Shown: positions 17,559 through 26,780 of the stretch, one piece after another
Layout: each line of letters starts with the position of its first letter
Position numbering within the stretch: position 1 is the stretch's first letter
From: Rhodospirillales bacterium
Lineage (GTDB): Bacteria; Pseudomonadota; Alphaproteobacteria; Rhodospirillales; Defluviicoccaceae
Assembly (NCBI GenBank): GCA_016712595.1
Contig: JADJQT010000001.1
Location: 907,501-971,500, forward strand
Direction: 5' to 3'
Length of the DNA stretch: 64,000 bases
Made by a program: the position numbers and the translations under genes
The notes under the pieces: generated by a model
The model's database searches: none
What the model was told of the DNA's origin: nothing
What the model saw: the letters and a program-made list of their open reading frames with translations, nothing else

Positions 17559-17648
17559 GTCCCGCGAGCGTCTATGTGAACCACACCGGTTCACTTTGAC
17601 CTCCTCCCTATCCAACTCACGCCGCCCCTTTTGGGGCGGCTTTTTTTT
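17559..17648 (+). ncRNA. Candidate small RNA with anti-Shine-Dalgarno CCTCCTCCC motif
   Basis: The interval between a good promoter and a perfect intrinsic terminator is about 90 bases and has no ORF. It contains a 7-bp hairpin (GTGAACC 17576-17582 with GGTTCAC 17588-17594), then the unpaired CCTCCTCCC at 17600-17608, then the terminator stem. This layout (hairpin, C-rich anti-SD stretch, terminator) resembles the alphaproteobacterial alpha-r14 / Cuckoo (CcsR) small RNAs, stress-induced regulators with CCUCCUCCC motifs that can pair with ribosome binding sites. It lies between sodC and mclA. Family membership is inference from motif and architecture. Confidence 0.6.
17621..17648 (+). terminator. 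Intrinsic terminator
   Basis: GCCGCCCC (17621-17628) pairs perfectly with GGGGCGGC (17633-17640) around a TTTT loop and is followed by eight T residues (17641-17648). The strongest factor-independent terminator in the window; it ends the candidate small RNA and would also stop readthrough from sodC into mclA. Confidence 0.92.
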
Positions 17649-17857
17649 CAGCCGAACAGATGCTCTGATCACACCCGGCTCGTCCCGCTCTCCCGCGAAC
17701 TTCCAAGCGCATCCGACAGCCGCGCTCGGAGAACGAGACTGCGGCTCCTCTTCTCCACTTCATCGCCGTACGCCATTTGACGCAACCCCGGGTTCGGTGT
17801 ACCTCCTTGTGCACGGGAATATGCTGCAATAGCGAAAAAATCAGGGGAGAGGGCGCC

Positions 17858-18898
17858 ATGAAGTTGCCGTCGCAATTCTTTAAACCGCTGGCTGCGGGGG
17901 CACCGATGCCGGTGCGCGAACGTCCGGTTCGCCCCGAGCGGATGATCCATTTCTTTCCTCCGCACCTCGAGAAGATCCGCGCGCGGGTGCCGGAGATGGC
18001 AAAACAGGTCGACGTGCTGCTCGGCAATCTCGAGGACGCCATTCCCGCGGATGCCAAGGAAGCGGCGCGCGCCGGCTTCATCGAAGTCGCCAAGGCGGTG
18101 GATTTTGGCGATACCGGCTTGTGGACACGGGTTAATGCCCTGAACAGTCCGTGGGTGCTCGACGACATCCACGAGATCGTCAAGGAGGTCGGCGACAAAC
18201 TCGACGTCATGATGATTCCCAAGGTCGAAGGGCCATGGGATATTCACTTCGTCGATCAGTATCTGGCGCTGCTCGAAGCGCGCTATCAGGTCAAGAAGCC
18301 GATCCTTATCCACGCGTTGCTCGAAACCGCACAGGGCGTCAAGAACATCGAGGAGATCGCCTGCGCCAGCCCGCGCATGCACGGCTTCAGCCTCGGGCCG
18401 GCCGACCTTGCCGCCTCGCGCGGCATGAAGACGACGCGGGTCGGCGGTGGCCATCCGCTCTACGGCGTGCTCGCCGATCCGCTCGAGGGCAAGGAGCGGG
18501 CATTTTCCCAGCAGGACCTGTGGCACTATACCGTCGCCAAGATGGTCGATGCCTGCCAGTCGAACGGACTCGGCGCGTTCTACGGACCCTTTGGCGATAT
18601 CAAGGACGAGGCTGCGTGCGAAGCGCAGTTCCGCAACGCCTTCCTGATGGGCTGTACCGGCGCTTGGTCGCTGGCACCGAACCAGATCGCCATCGCCAAG
18701 CGGGTGTTCAGTCCCGAGGTCTCAGAGGTGCTGTTCGCCAAGAAGATCCTCGCGGCGCTGCCGGATGGATCGGGCGTGGCGATGATCGACGGCAAGATGC
18801 AGGACGATGCGACCTGGAAGCAGGCGAAAGTGATCGTCGATCTCGCCCGGCTGGTGGCGAAGAAGGACCCCGACCTCGCGGCCGCCTACGAGTTCTGA
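17858..18898 (+). CDS. mclA: L-malyl-CoA/beta-methylmalyl-CoA lyase (HpcH/HpaI family)
   Basis: 346 residues. TIM-barrel HpcH/HpaI aldolase/citrate-lyase family: LGNLEDAIPADAKEAAR holds the metal- and CoA-site acidic residues, followed by MMIPKVEGPWDIHFVD, IHALLETAQGVKNIEEIA and GFSLGPADLAASRGMK. Together with the adjacent mesaconyl-CoA hydratase it points to cleavage of beta-methylmalyl-CoA to glyoxylate and propionyl-CoA, and of malyl-CoA to glyoxylate and acetyl-CoA, in the ethylmalonyl-CoA pathway of acetate assimilation. GGGAGAGG lies before the ATG at 17858. A malyl-CoA thioesterase role for this subfamily cannot be excluded. Confidence 0.85.
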   Translation: MKLPSQFFKPLAAGAPMPVRERPVRPERMIHFFPPHLEKIRARVPEMAKQVDVLLGNLEDAIPADAKEAARAGFIEVAKAVDFGDTGLWTRVNALNSPWVLDDIHEIVKEVGDKLDVMMIPKVEGPWDIHFVDQYLALLEARYQVKKPILIHALLETAQGVKNIEEIACASPRMHGFSLGPADLAASRGMKTTRVGGGHPLYGVLADPLEGKERAFSQQDLWHYTVAKMVDACQSNGLGAFYGPFGDIKDEAACEAQFRNAFLMGCTGAWSLAPNQIAIAKRVFSPEVSEVLFAKKILAALPDGSGVAMIDGKMQDDATWKQAKVIVDLARLVAKKDPDLAAAYEF

Positions 18899-19019
18899 GC
18901 CGTCGCACCGGCTTCGTCGTGGGAGCGGCCGGCAAATAACACTGTCAGGCCGGCGGAATCCCACGGCGGAGCCAAAGCCTGGAATAGCCCGAATGGGGTA
19001 GATGAGGGGAGCGGACGCA

Positions 19020-20078
19020 ATGAGCACAAAGACGAATCCGGGGAATTTCTTCGAAGATTTTTACATGGGGCAGGAAATTCGCCACGCGACGCCGCGCACG
19101 GTGACGGACGGTGACGTGGCGCTTTACACTGGCCTGTTCGGCGTCCGGTTTGCCTTCAATTCCTCGCAGGAATTCGCGCGCCGGTTGGCGTACCCACGCG
19201 CGCCGATCGATGATTTCCTCGCCTTTCACATCGTCTTCGGCAAGACCGTGCCCGACATTTCACTGAATGCCGTGGCCAATCTTGGCTACGCACAGGGACG
19301 CTTCCTCGCGCCGGTCTATACGGGCGATACGCTATCGACCACATCGACGGTCATCGGCCTCAGACAAAACAAGGACGGCAAGTCGGGGGTCGTCTATGTC
19401 CGCTCGGTCGGAACCAACCAGCTCGGCGAGACCGTGCTCGACTATTGTCGCTGGGTGATGGTCCGCAAGAAGGACGAAGCCGCGCCGGCGCCCTCACCGG
19501 TGGTGCCGGACCTCGCCGATGCAGTCGATGCCGCGGACCTGCCCGTGCCGGTCAATATCGATATCGCCGCGTACGACACGACACTCGCCGGCAGCCCTCA
19601 CGTTTGGGACGACTACGCCGCGGGCGAAAAGATCGATCACGTCGACGGCATGACCATCGACGAAGCCGAGCACATGATCGCAACCCGGCTCTACCAGAAC
19701 ACCGCCAAGGTGCATTTCGATGCGCTGATGCAAAAGGATAGCCGATTTGGCCGGCGGCTGATCTATGGCGGGCACATCATCAGCCTCGCCCGCTCGCTGT
19801 CGTTCAACGGCCTCGCCAACGCCTTCAAGGTCGTTGCGATCAACGGTGGTCGGCATGTCGCACCGACGTTCGCCGAGCACACGATTTACGCGTGGTCCGA
19901 GGTACTTGACAAAATCGAGATTCCGGGCCGTCGCGATGTGGGGGCGTTGCGTATCCGCACGGTGGCGACCAAGGACAAGCCAAGCACGGAATTTCCTGAC
20001 AAGGACTCCGCCGGCACCTACGATCCGGCAGTTGTCCTCGACTTCGATTACACCGTGCTGATGCCGCGTCGTCCCTGA
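19020..20078 (+). CDS. mch: Mesaconyl-CoA hydratase (MaoC-like)
   Basis: 352 residues with two hot-dog (MaoC) halves. N-terminal half: GNFFEDFYMGQEIRHATPRTVT and the FHIVFGKTVPDIS segment. C-terminal half: KVHFDALMQKDSRFGRRLIYGGHIISLARSLSF with the hydratase His, then AINGGRHVAPTFAEHTIYAWSEVLDK. This two-domain architecture matches mesaconyl-CoA hydratase, which makes beta-methylmalyl-CoA for the lyase encoded upstream. The 120-base gap carries a GAGGGGAG ribosome site. The other pathway genes (ccr, ecm, mcd) are not in the window. Confidence 0.88.
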   Translation: MSTKTNPGNFFEDFYMGQEIRHATPRTVTDGDVALYTGLFGVRFAFNSSQEFARRLAYPRAPIDDFLAFHIVFGKTVPDISLNAVANLGYAQGRFLAPVYTGDTLSTTSTVIGLRQNKDGKSGVVYVRSVGTNQLGETVLDYCRWVMVRKKDEAAPAPSPVVPDLADAVDAADLPVPVNIDIAAYDTTLAGSPHVWDDYAAGEKIDHVDGMTIDEAEHMIATRLYQNTAKVHFDALMQKDSRFGRRLIYGGHIISLARSLSFNGLANAFKVVAINGGRHVAPTFAEHTIYAWSEVLDKIEIPGRRDVGALRIRTVATKDKPSTEFPDKDSAGTYDPAVVLDFDYTVLMPRRP

Positions 20079-20218
20079 GGCGCGGCTGCGGAAGCGAAGG
20101 GCTGGATGCACTGTGCGGAAAGGGGCGGCGGACACATAGGGGCCAGATGCCCCATATGGCAGCCGCCGCCGCGATAAGATAGACTCCTCGCCTGTCTGGG
20201 TCGGTCGAGGGGATTTTG

Positions 20219-21007
20219 ATGGTCGTATGGTTTCGAGGTGGTCTGATCGGCGCGATCCTCCTGGCAGGATTGACGCTGGCAATGGCGGTTCCATGCCTCG
20301 CCGCCATCGACCAGGCCCAGATCTTGCAACTCCTCGAGCGGGCAAAGAACGGTGACGCGTCGGCCGTAGAGACGCTACGGCAAGCTGCGGAAGACGGCGA
20401 TCCGCTGGCGCAGACAGGCCTTGCCACCGTCTTCATCGCCGGGCTCGGCGGCGTGGCCAGGGACGACGCACAAGCGGCGCGGTGGACGCGCGTGGCGGCG
20501 GAGCAGGGGTTCGTTCCGGCGGAATTCGATCTTGGACTGCTTTATCTCGCCGGGCGCGGGGTCGAACGCGACGACGCGCAGGCGGTGCATTGGATCGAAA
20601 GTGCCGCCCGGCAGGGATACGCACCCGCACAATATAATCTCGCGCTTCTGTACTATAGTGGTCGCGGAGTCGCCAAGAGCGATGAACAGGCGGCGGCCTT
20701 GTTGCAGCAGGCAAGCGATCAGGGGATCATTCCGGCAAAAAACAATCTCGCGCTGCTCTATGCGGTTGGCCGCGGCGTGCCGAAGGACACGCAAAAGGCA
20801 GCGTCGCTCTTTCGGGAGGCGGCGGACCAGGGATTCGTGGAGGCGGAGTACAACCTTGGGGTACTCTACGCCACAGGTGAAGGCGTAAAGAAGAATCCGG
20901 CTGAAGCGAAGGCATGGTTCGAAAAGGCGGCAGCCAGTGGTCATCCCGGCGCTCGGCAGGCCCTCCAGACCTTGGCAAATCAGTCCCCCAAACAAGGCCA
21001 TAAGTAA
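20219..21007 (+). CDS. Exported Sel1-repeat protein
   Basis: 262 residues. A signal peptide (hydrophobic residues 8-27, cleavage near CLA-A) precedes five to six Sel1-like repeats of about 36 residues, each with the A..G...A...LG.LY..G.GV..D...A..W...AA.QG pattern (for example FDLGLLYLAGRGVERDDAQA, YNLALLYYSGRGVAKSDEQA, YNLGVLYATGEGVKKNPAEA). These solenoids bind partner proteins. The ATG at 20219 has GAGGGGA upstream; an overlapping TTG at 20216 is less likely. A second Sel1 protein follows at 21470. Confidence 0.9.
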   Translation: MVVWFRGGLIGAILLAGLTLAMAVPCLAAIDQAQILQLLERAKNGDASAVETLRQAAEDGDPLAQTGLATVFIAGLGGVARDDAQAARWTRVAAEQGFVPAEFDLGLLYLAGRGVERDDAQAVHWIESAARQGYAPAQYNLALLYYSGRGVAKSDEQAAALLQQASDQGIIPAKNNLALLYAVGRGVPKDTQKAASLFREAADQGFVEAEYNLGVLYATGEGVKKNPAEAKAWFEKAAASGHPGARQALQTLANQSPKQGHK

Positions 21008-21133
21008 GAAAAATGACGTATGAGAGCGAGCAAGCGGGCGAAAGGCGCGCGGGTCGAAAAGTTACTGGAAATTTAGAATTTAATTGGGGATAAATATCGA
21101 AACAAACACATAACGTGCTGCAGCGGAGGGAAC

Positions 21134-21262
21134 ATGATTGAAGAAGCCTGGACTATAATCGCCGGCGGCTTCTTGTTGATGGGCCTCTTGCGCTGGGTTC
21201 AACCGTCTCGCACCGGAATCGCCCGGTCCGCGCAACGCAGGGTTCTGCGACCGCGGAGCTAA
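21134..21262 (+). CDS. Predicted 42-residue membrane peptide
   Basis: Too short for standard gene calls. ATG at 21134 follows a strong GCGGAGGG ribosome site at 4-11 bases. The product starts MIEEAWTIIAGGFLLMGLLR, a single hydrophobic helix with acidic N-side and a strongly basic tail (RSAQRRVLRPRS), the profile of a one-pass inner-membrane miniprotein with the C terminus inside. It sits between the two Sel1 genes on the same strand. No family recognised. Confidence 0.45.
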   Translation: MIEEAWTIIAGGFLLMGLLRWVQPSRTGIARSAQRRVLRPRS

Positions 21263-21469
21263 CGATTTTGATGCCAGTCGCGGCGGATAAACTGCCGGGC
21301 GAAAGGAGACGGCTTCGCCCCTTCCGATCGGTCCTGAAGTGTTGGTCCGCGACCGGCGACGAGCACGAAAATCGGCAGCAGCGATTGTCGTTGCGATTGA
21401 TTGTCGCAAAAGAGCACATTTTAGCGTATGAGGAAGGCTGATCGCCTATCCTGAACGGGAACGAAACCC

Positions 21470-22720
21470 ATGGTCCCGGCTCGACGGCGCCTACCACTCG
21501 GCATTGTCCTATCGACGGTCCTGCTTGCCGCGTGTGCCTCGCCCGATATCGCCGATAAACCCGGACATGGGGTGGTCGGTGAGGCGGTCGCCCGCGCCAA
21601 GAGCGGTGACGGAGCCGCGTTGGAGTCCTTGCGCCTATCCGCTCACAATGGCGACGGCGCTGCGGAATATGCGCTGGGCCTTGGACTGGCCGAAGGGTGG
21701 GCGGGCCAGCAAAACCTCGACGGGGCCCTCACGTGGTGGCGCCGGGCGGCCGAAAATGGCAATGCCGATGCGCGCAACGCCCTTGGCGTGGCCTATGCCG
21801 AAGGTTTCGGCGTACCGCGCGATCCCATCACCGCCCGCACGTACTGGCAACAGGCGGCGGAGCAGGGGCATGCGGCTGCCGAGTACAATCTTGCCTGTGC
21901 CATGGTCTCGGACGCGAGCACGCAAGGCGACATGCAGGTTGCAGCGACGTGGTTCGCTCGTGCCGCCGAGCAAGGCGATCCCGACGCGCAATATTTCCTC
22001 GGCAACCTTTATTATAGCGGTGAGGGGGTCGAACAGGAACCGCAGGAGGCGGTGCGTCTGTGGCGGCAGGCGGCGGCCCTGGGGCATGTCGACTCGGAGA
22101 TCAGCCTCGGTGAGGCCTACATTCACGGCAACGGCGTTCCGATCGATCTCGCCGAAGCCGAACTCTGGCTGCGCAAGGCGTCTCAGCAGGGCGACGAGCA
22201 AGCGTCCCGCTGGGCAGAGATGCTGGCAAGCGGCGCTGTTCCCGAGATTTCGACGGTTCGACGGCGAGAGAGCAGCTTGCCGACTCGAATGATCGACGTT
22301 GACGACGCCGATGAACCCGACGTGCGACCGGTGGTCACGACGGCGAGCGCGGCGACGAAGAAAGCGGAGGTACGCGCGTCTCCTGTGTCGTCGACGCGGG
22401 TAAAGCAGGCGTCGTCGTCTTCGAAGGACAGGCGCATCTCGCAGCCCGCGCCGCGCACGGTCGCAAAGGCAGCGAGAGGGTCGGCGAAGGCGACGGCGCA
22501 GGCAAAATCGGGCGGCCCGCGTTCAGCCAAGATTGCGCAGACATCTCCGTCGCCCAGGAGCCAAGCGAAGGTGGCTGTGCCCGCTCCGGCGAAGCCGGTA
22601 ACGCGGCTGGCGGCGGCAAGCTCGCAGAGGGCGTCGGCGGCGAGCGCGCCGGCGCGCGAGGTCGCCGTGTTCACGCCGACCAAGGCACCGCGGACGGTCA
22701 AGCCGACCAAATCACGCTAA
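21470..22720 (+). CDS. Sel1-repeat lipoprotein with Ala/Lys/Ser-rich tail
   Basis: 416 residues. Lipobox LLAAC places the lipidated cysteine near residue 22. Residues 40-260 contain about six Sel1 repeats (ALGLGLAEGWAGQQNLDGAL, ALGVAYAEGFGVPRDPITA, FLGNLYYSGEGVEQEPQEA, SLGEAYIHGNGVPIDLAEA). Residues 270-416 are a low-complexity basic tail of Ala, Lys, Ser, Arg, Pro and Thr, likely unstructured and able to contact cell wall or nucleic acid. Related to the 20219 gene but not a simple duplicate. Confidence 0.88.
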   Translation: MVPARRRLPLGIVLSTVLLAACASPDIADKPGHGVVGEAVARAKSGDGAALESLRLSAHNGDGAAEYALGLGLAEGWAGQQNLDGALTWWRRAAENGNADARNALGVAYAEGFGVPRDPITARTYWQQAAEQGHAAAEYNLACAMVSDASTQGDMQVAATWFARAAEQGDPDAQYFLGNLYYSGEGVEQEPQEAVRLWRQAAALGHVDSEISLGEAYIHGNGVPIDLAEAELWLRKASQQGDEQASRWAEMLASGAVPEISTVRRRESSLPTRMIDVDDADEPDVRPVVTTASAATKKAEVRASPVSSTRVKQASSSSKDRRISQPAPRTVAKAARGSAKATAQAKSGGPRSAKIAQTSPSPRSQAKVAVPAPAKPVTRLAAASSQRASAASAPAREVAVFTPTKAPRTVKPTKSR

Positions 22721-22768
22721 GAACAGTCCCGTCCACCCGCCAGCGTCGCCGGCCGGATGGGATGGCGG

Positions 22769-23431
22769 TCATCGCAAGGCGGTGAATACCTCAAGGCCGC
22801 CGTCCCAGATCATCCGCAAGGCAACGTAGAGGATGACGACGAATCCGGCGTAGGCGATCCAGCGATGCCGGTGCAGCAGGCGCGCGATCAGCGTGGCGGC
22901 CAGACCCATCAAGGCGACGGACAGCGCGAGCCCGAAAATCAGCACGCTGGCGTGTTCGCGCGCCGCTCCGGCGACGGCAAGAACATTGTCCAGCGACATC
23001 GAGACGTCGGCGATGACGATCTGGATGACCGCCTGACGGAAGGTTTTTTGCGGCGGCCCGCCGTCTCGACTTGCCGGGTCGTTGCCGCTTGTGTCCGCCG
23101 CGTCGCTCCCGGGCGCCGGTGCGGCGGCCCCTGCCAGGCTGCCGGTGCGAATTTCTCGCCATAGTTTCCACGCCACCCACAGCAGCAGCAGACCGCCCGC
23201 CAGCAGCAGGCCGATGACTTGAAGCAATTCGACGGTAAACAGCGAAAACGCGATACGCAGGATGGCGGCAGCGAGGACGCCGGCGAGGATCGCGCGCGTG
23301 CGCAGGCGCGTGGGTAGACCCGCCGCGGCCATGCCGACGACGACCGCGTTATCTCCGGCGAGCGCGATGTCGATGAGCACGACCGAGACGAGCGCAGTAA
23401 GCGCCTCGGGAGAAAGCATTTCGGCGAGCAT
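22769..23431 (-). CDS. TerC/YjbE family integral membrane protein
   Basis: 220 residues, seven hydrophobic segments. VVLIDIALAGDNAVVVGMAA and the mirrored VIADVSMSLDNVLAVAGAA carry the paired acidic residues (D..LAGDN and D.SMSLDN) that define the TerC family, linked to metal export or tellurite resistance. A Pro/Gly/Asp-rich cytoplasmic loop (residues 104-125) separates the halves. Its start is three bases from the stop of the HerA-like gene, indicating one operon. Confidence 0.92.
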   Translation of the reverse strand: MLAEMLSPEALTALVSVVLIDIALAGDNAVVVGMAAAGLPTRLRTRAILAGVLAAAILRIAFSLFTVELLQVIGLLLAGGLLLLWVAWKLWREIRTGSLAGAAAPAPGSDAADTSGNDPASRDGGPPQKTFRQAVIQIVIADVSMSLDNVLAVAGAAREHASVLIFGLALSVALMGLAATLIARLLHRHRWIAYAGFVVILYVALRMIWDGGLEVFTALR

Positions 23432-23433
23432 CG

Positions 23434-24909
23434 CTATCGGCCGCGGAAGATCGAACCAAGGAGACCGCGGACGATCTCACGACCGAGGCGCGAGCCGACG
23501 GCGCGGGCGGCGCTCTTAGCAAGAGCCTCGGCGACGCTCTCCGGGGGGTGCGCGACGCGCGGCCTTCGCGAAGGAGTCCGTCCGATCGTCGATGCCGTCT
23601 CCGCATCCGCATCCGCGCGGCGGGCCGCCTGCTCGGCACGACTTCGCAACTTTTCGTAGGCACTCTCGCGGTCTACGGCCGTATCATAACGTCCGGCGAG
23701 CGGGCTCGCGGCGAACGCTGCGACACGCACCTCCACTGGTGCCGGGCCGACGTGCGAGGCGGGCGGCACGATCAGCGCTCGCTGCACCACGCCGGGTGTT
23801 CCCTTGTCCTCAAGCACCGAGATCAGAGCCTCGCCGACGGCGAGCTCGGTGATCGCATTCACCACCTTGAAATCGGGATTAGCGCGGAATGTTTCCGCTG
23901 CCGCCCGGACGGCCTTTTGATCCTTGGCGGTGAACGCCCGCAGGGCGTGCTGGACGCGGTTGCCGAGTTGCGCCAGGACGTCGTCCGGCACGTCGGTCGG
24001 ATTTTGGGTGACAAAGAAGACACCGACGCCCTTCGAGCGAATGAGCCGGACGACCTGCTCGACCTTGTCGATCAGCGGCTTTGGCGCATCATCGAACAGC
24101 AGGTGCGCTTCGTCGAAAAACAGCACCAGCTTCGGGTGATCGAGATCGCCTACTTCCGGAAGCTCTTCGAACAGCTCCGACAGAAGCCATAACAGGAACG
24201 TCGCGTAGAGGCGGGGCCGGTTGATCAGTTTGTCGGCGGCGAGAATGCTGATGATGCCACGACCATCGGCGGCGACGCGCATCAGGTCGTCCAGCGCTAG
24301 CGATGGCTCGCCGAAAAAGACATCGCCGCCGTCGCGTTCGATCACCAGGAGCTTGCGCTGGATCGCGCCGACGGTCGCCGACGCGACGTTGCCGTAGGTG
24401 GCCTGAAGCGCTTTGGCGTTCTCGGCGATATGCTGGAGGATCGCGCGCAGGTCCTTAAGGTCGAGGAGCAGCAGACCCTCGTCATCGGCGAGAGCGAACG
24501 CGGCGCTGAGCACGCCGTCCTGCGTATCGTTCAACTCAAGCAGGCGGGAGAGGAGAAGCGGACCCATCTCTGAGACCGTCGCCCGCACGGGATGGCCTTG
24601 GGCAGCGAAAACGTCCCAGAAGAGCACCGGATAAGCGGCCGGCGTGCGCTCGATACCGATCTGGCGCGCACGCTCGGCGAAGCGGCCGGTTGCCTCGCCC
24701 GAAGCGCAAAGGCCGGAGAGGTCCCCCTTGACGTCGACGAGAAAGACGGGCGTGCCACTGGCAGAGAATCCCTCCGCCATCGTCTGCAAGGTGACGGTCT
24801 TGCCAGTCCCGGTGGCGCCGGCGATGAGGCCGTGGCGATTGGCATAACGGGGATCGAGCACGATCGGCCGATCTGCCACGCCAATCGTGATCCCATCCCT
24901 GGTCTTCAT
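23434..24909 (-). CDS. HerA-like helicase/ATPase (DUF853, YjgR type)
   Basis: 491 residues. Walker A AGATGTGKTVTLQ (about residues 30-42), Walker B LVLFFDEAHLLFDD and the FFVTQNPTDVPDDVLAQLGNR sensor region identify the DUF853 branch of the HerA/FtsK-like ATPases, whose biological role is not established. The C-terminal 80 residues are basic and Ala/Arg-rich. The ATG at 24909 (MKTRDGITIG) matches the family start; upstream residues in the same frame are not conserved. First gene of a two-gene unit with terC. Confidence 0.9.
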   Translation of the reverse strand: MKTRDGITIGVADRPIVLDPRYANRHGLIAGATGTGKTVTLQTMAEGFSASGTPVFLVDVKGDLSGLCASGEATGRFAERARQIGIERTPAAYPVLFWDVFAAQGHPVRATVSEMGPLLLSRLLELNDTQDGVLSAAFALADDEGLLLLDLKDLRAILQHIAENAKALQATYGNVASATVGAIQRKLLVIERDGGDVFFGEPSLALDDLMRVAADGRGIISILAADKLINRPRLYATFLLWLLSELFEELPEVGDLDHPKLVLFFDEAHLLFDDAPKPLIDKVEQVVRLIRSKGVGVFFVTQNPTDVPDDVLAQLGNRVQHALRAFTAKDQKAVRAAAETFRANPDFKVVNAITELAVGEALISVLEDKGTPGVVQRALIVPPASHVGPAPVEVRVAAFAASPLAGRYDTAVDRESAYEKLRSRAEQAARRADADAETASTIGRTPSRRPRVAHPPESVAEALAKSAARAVGSRLGREIVRGLLGSIFRGR

Positions 24910-25194
24910 CGTTTCCGTTACCCCGTGTGTCCTAAGATTAGTGTGGTCGCGTTTCCGTCGACGGCACGCGCTAACGGGATAAGGCCTTTGGCGCTCGATG
25001 ACAACGCGCACGCGAAAAGCGTGCCCTGGCCGCCGGCTCCGGCGACGTGTGCGGCGGGCGAAGGACGCTTTCGGATTACCAAGTGTTAAGTCGCCGCGTG
25101 GCGGGGCGCGGGATAGAAGGATGTCGCGCCAAAAAGCCCGCTCCGGCGTCTGGCCGGTGGTCTGACGGGCGCTCGGGTCGATGAGGAGGACTGC

Positions 25195-25473
25195 ATGTCA
25201 ATTGAGGCGTCTCGTTTGTCGCGCACTGCGCTCGCCGGCGCGTTTGTTTTCGCGCTTGCCGGATTGACTCCCGCGCTTGCTGCTGCGCCGGCATCACCGT
25301 CTGCAAGCGAAGATCACCCAAAGATGGAAGCAGCGCTGGAAGCGCTGAAGACGGCGCGTGCCGACCTGCACGATGCCAAACATGATTTCAACGGTCATCG
25401 CGTCAAGGCCGTCGAGGCGACCACCAACGCCATCCGGGAAATCGAGGCCGCCCTCGCGGAGGACAAGAACTAA
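25195..25473 (+). CDS. Small exported helical protein
   Basis: 92 residues with a typical signal peptide (hydrophobic residues 9-27, AAA-AP cleavage) and a mature part of about 60 residues that is one long charged helix (MEAALEALKTARADLHDAKH, AVEATTNAIREIEAALAE). A GAGGAGG ribosome site lies 7 bases before the ATG. Similar small periplasmic helical proteins are common in proteobacteria; no function can be assigned. Confidence 0.75.
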   Translation: MSIEASRLSRTALAGAFVFALAGLTPALAAAPASPSASEDHPKMEAALEALKTARADLHDAKHDFNGHRVKAVEATTNAIREIEAALAEDKN

Positions 25474-26273
25474 TAACGTTGATCACCCCGCGGTGCGGCG
25501 GGGGCCATTCCTGAGGGCCACCCGCCGTCCGCGCGGTGCGTGCGCGATTTAAAGGACGGCATCTCTCGCAGTTTTATCTGATTCCGTCAGATGTCGGATT
25601 GGCGTGAGCGCCTGCGGGGTCCTGACAGATGCGATCAGCAGGCGGCTACCGCGGGCAGACTGTGCTGACCGATCAACGTCTCTCTGGGACGTTGGCGAGG
25701 AGTTAAGGAAGGTCTGCGTCGAAGTCTCGCCGTGACACCATCGGCCCCGGTGGGTGCGACCCTCGTTATATTGACGGAGCCATGGGTCCAGGTCAGCCCT
25801 GTAGGCCGGCGATCCTCCGATAAAGCTTTGTGCGAAAGGCGATGCGGTAGAACTCGTCCAGCACGGTCTTGTGAAAGCGCCCGCGGATGCCGTTGGTCTG
25901 CGGGTTATCGGCCCTGCTCCGAGCGCGGCGAACGCTACCTTCGAACAGGGGTCGACGAAACCACCATCAAGCTGCTTTGTCGAGCTATTCAGAACGCCGG
26001 CGTACAATGGCGAAGAGCGATTGAATGGACGGAGGCAATGAGCGGGGTTCCCATCGTCGTCGCAGACCCGAGAAACAAATGACACGGGCCAATCGAGCAC
26101 AGAATATCTGACACGCTCCCAGGTCGCCGTCCACACGGCGGATTCCATCGCTGCTCCGCGTTTCCTTAAACATTTGGCCGTAGCCTTCGCATTGCGCCCC
26201 GAACGCTTGCTTGGCTGACGCTGGGTGGCGCGCATGTTCGATGCCCGCGGGGCTACCCGTAAAGGACAACGCT
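25474..26273. other. Gene-poor stretch with an IS481 remnant
   Basis: About 800 bases without an intact gene. The only recognisable content is the decayed IS481-family transposase end described separately; the rest shows no coding signal I trust. The PAS_5 gene starts at its right edge. Confidence 0.6.
25680..25906 (-). pseudogene. IS481-family transposase remnant, frameshifted
   Basis: Reading leftwards, NPQTNGIRGRFHKTVLDEFY and RIAFRTKLYRRIAGLQ are followed, after a frame change near 25800, by ADLDPWLRQYNEGRTHRGRW and CHGETSTQTFL. This is the C-terminal part of an IS481-type DDE transposase (the ...NG..ERFH.T...EF... and YN..R.H.GRW..G.TP.QTF motifs). The upstream two thirds are missing or unrecognisable, so the element is dead. 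Confidence 0.75.
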
Positions 26274-26780
26274 ATGCAGGAACTCCCGCAAGACTTTGAG
26301 CGAGAGCCAGACGCGGAACGGCGATTGATCTTCCAACTCTTGCGCTGCTGGCGCGGCGCCAGGGGGGAGTTGCCATTTCCAACGCTGAAGTCGGTCTACG
26401 AAGCTCTCGATGGTGCTCAGATTGAGTCAAGCTTCGTTGTGCTGCTGAGCGGCAGTGATGGCGAGCCATTGTTTGGTCGGATTGGTTCCGCGCTCGCCTG
26501 CGATGCCGGCGCTGATCTTTCCGGCCGACCCATCTCCAGGGCGCCCGAGAACAGCAGGCTCGCACGTGCCCTGAAGGACTATGAGCGGGCCGTAAGGCAT
26601 GGCGTGCCGGTGTGCGTCGGCGATGAATTCATCGATCGGCAGGGCCGTTCCGTGCAATGCCGCAGCATCGTCATGCCGATCAGTGAGGATGGCTCGCGCA
26701 TCTCGTCGCTGTTCTGCGGGTGGAGCGGGCGCTTCGTGGCTGCCGGGGACGGCGCCTCGTCGGAGGGAACTGCGCCATGA
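26274..26780 (+). CDS. PAS_5-type domain protein
   Basis: 168 residues. The layout R.....LLRCWRGARGELPFP, a central FVVLLSGSDGEPLFGRIGSAL, DLSGRPISR, and C-terminal RSVQCRSIVMPISEDGSRIS matches the PAS_5 (PF07310) family found mainly in Rhodospirillales and Rhizobiales; members are thought to be sensory or regulatory but are uncharacterised. The ATG at 26274 has AAGGA 8-9 bases upstream. Its stop overlaps the next ATG (ATGA, 26777-26780). Confidence 0.75.
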   Translation: MQELPQDFEREPDAERRLIFQLLRCWRGARGELPFPTLKSVYEALDGAQIESSFVVLLSGSDGEPLFGRIGSALACDAGADLSGRPISRAPENSRLARALKDYERAVRHGVPVCVGDEFIDRQGRSVQCRSIVMPISEDGSRISSLFCGWSGRFVAAGDGASSEGTAP

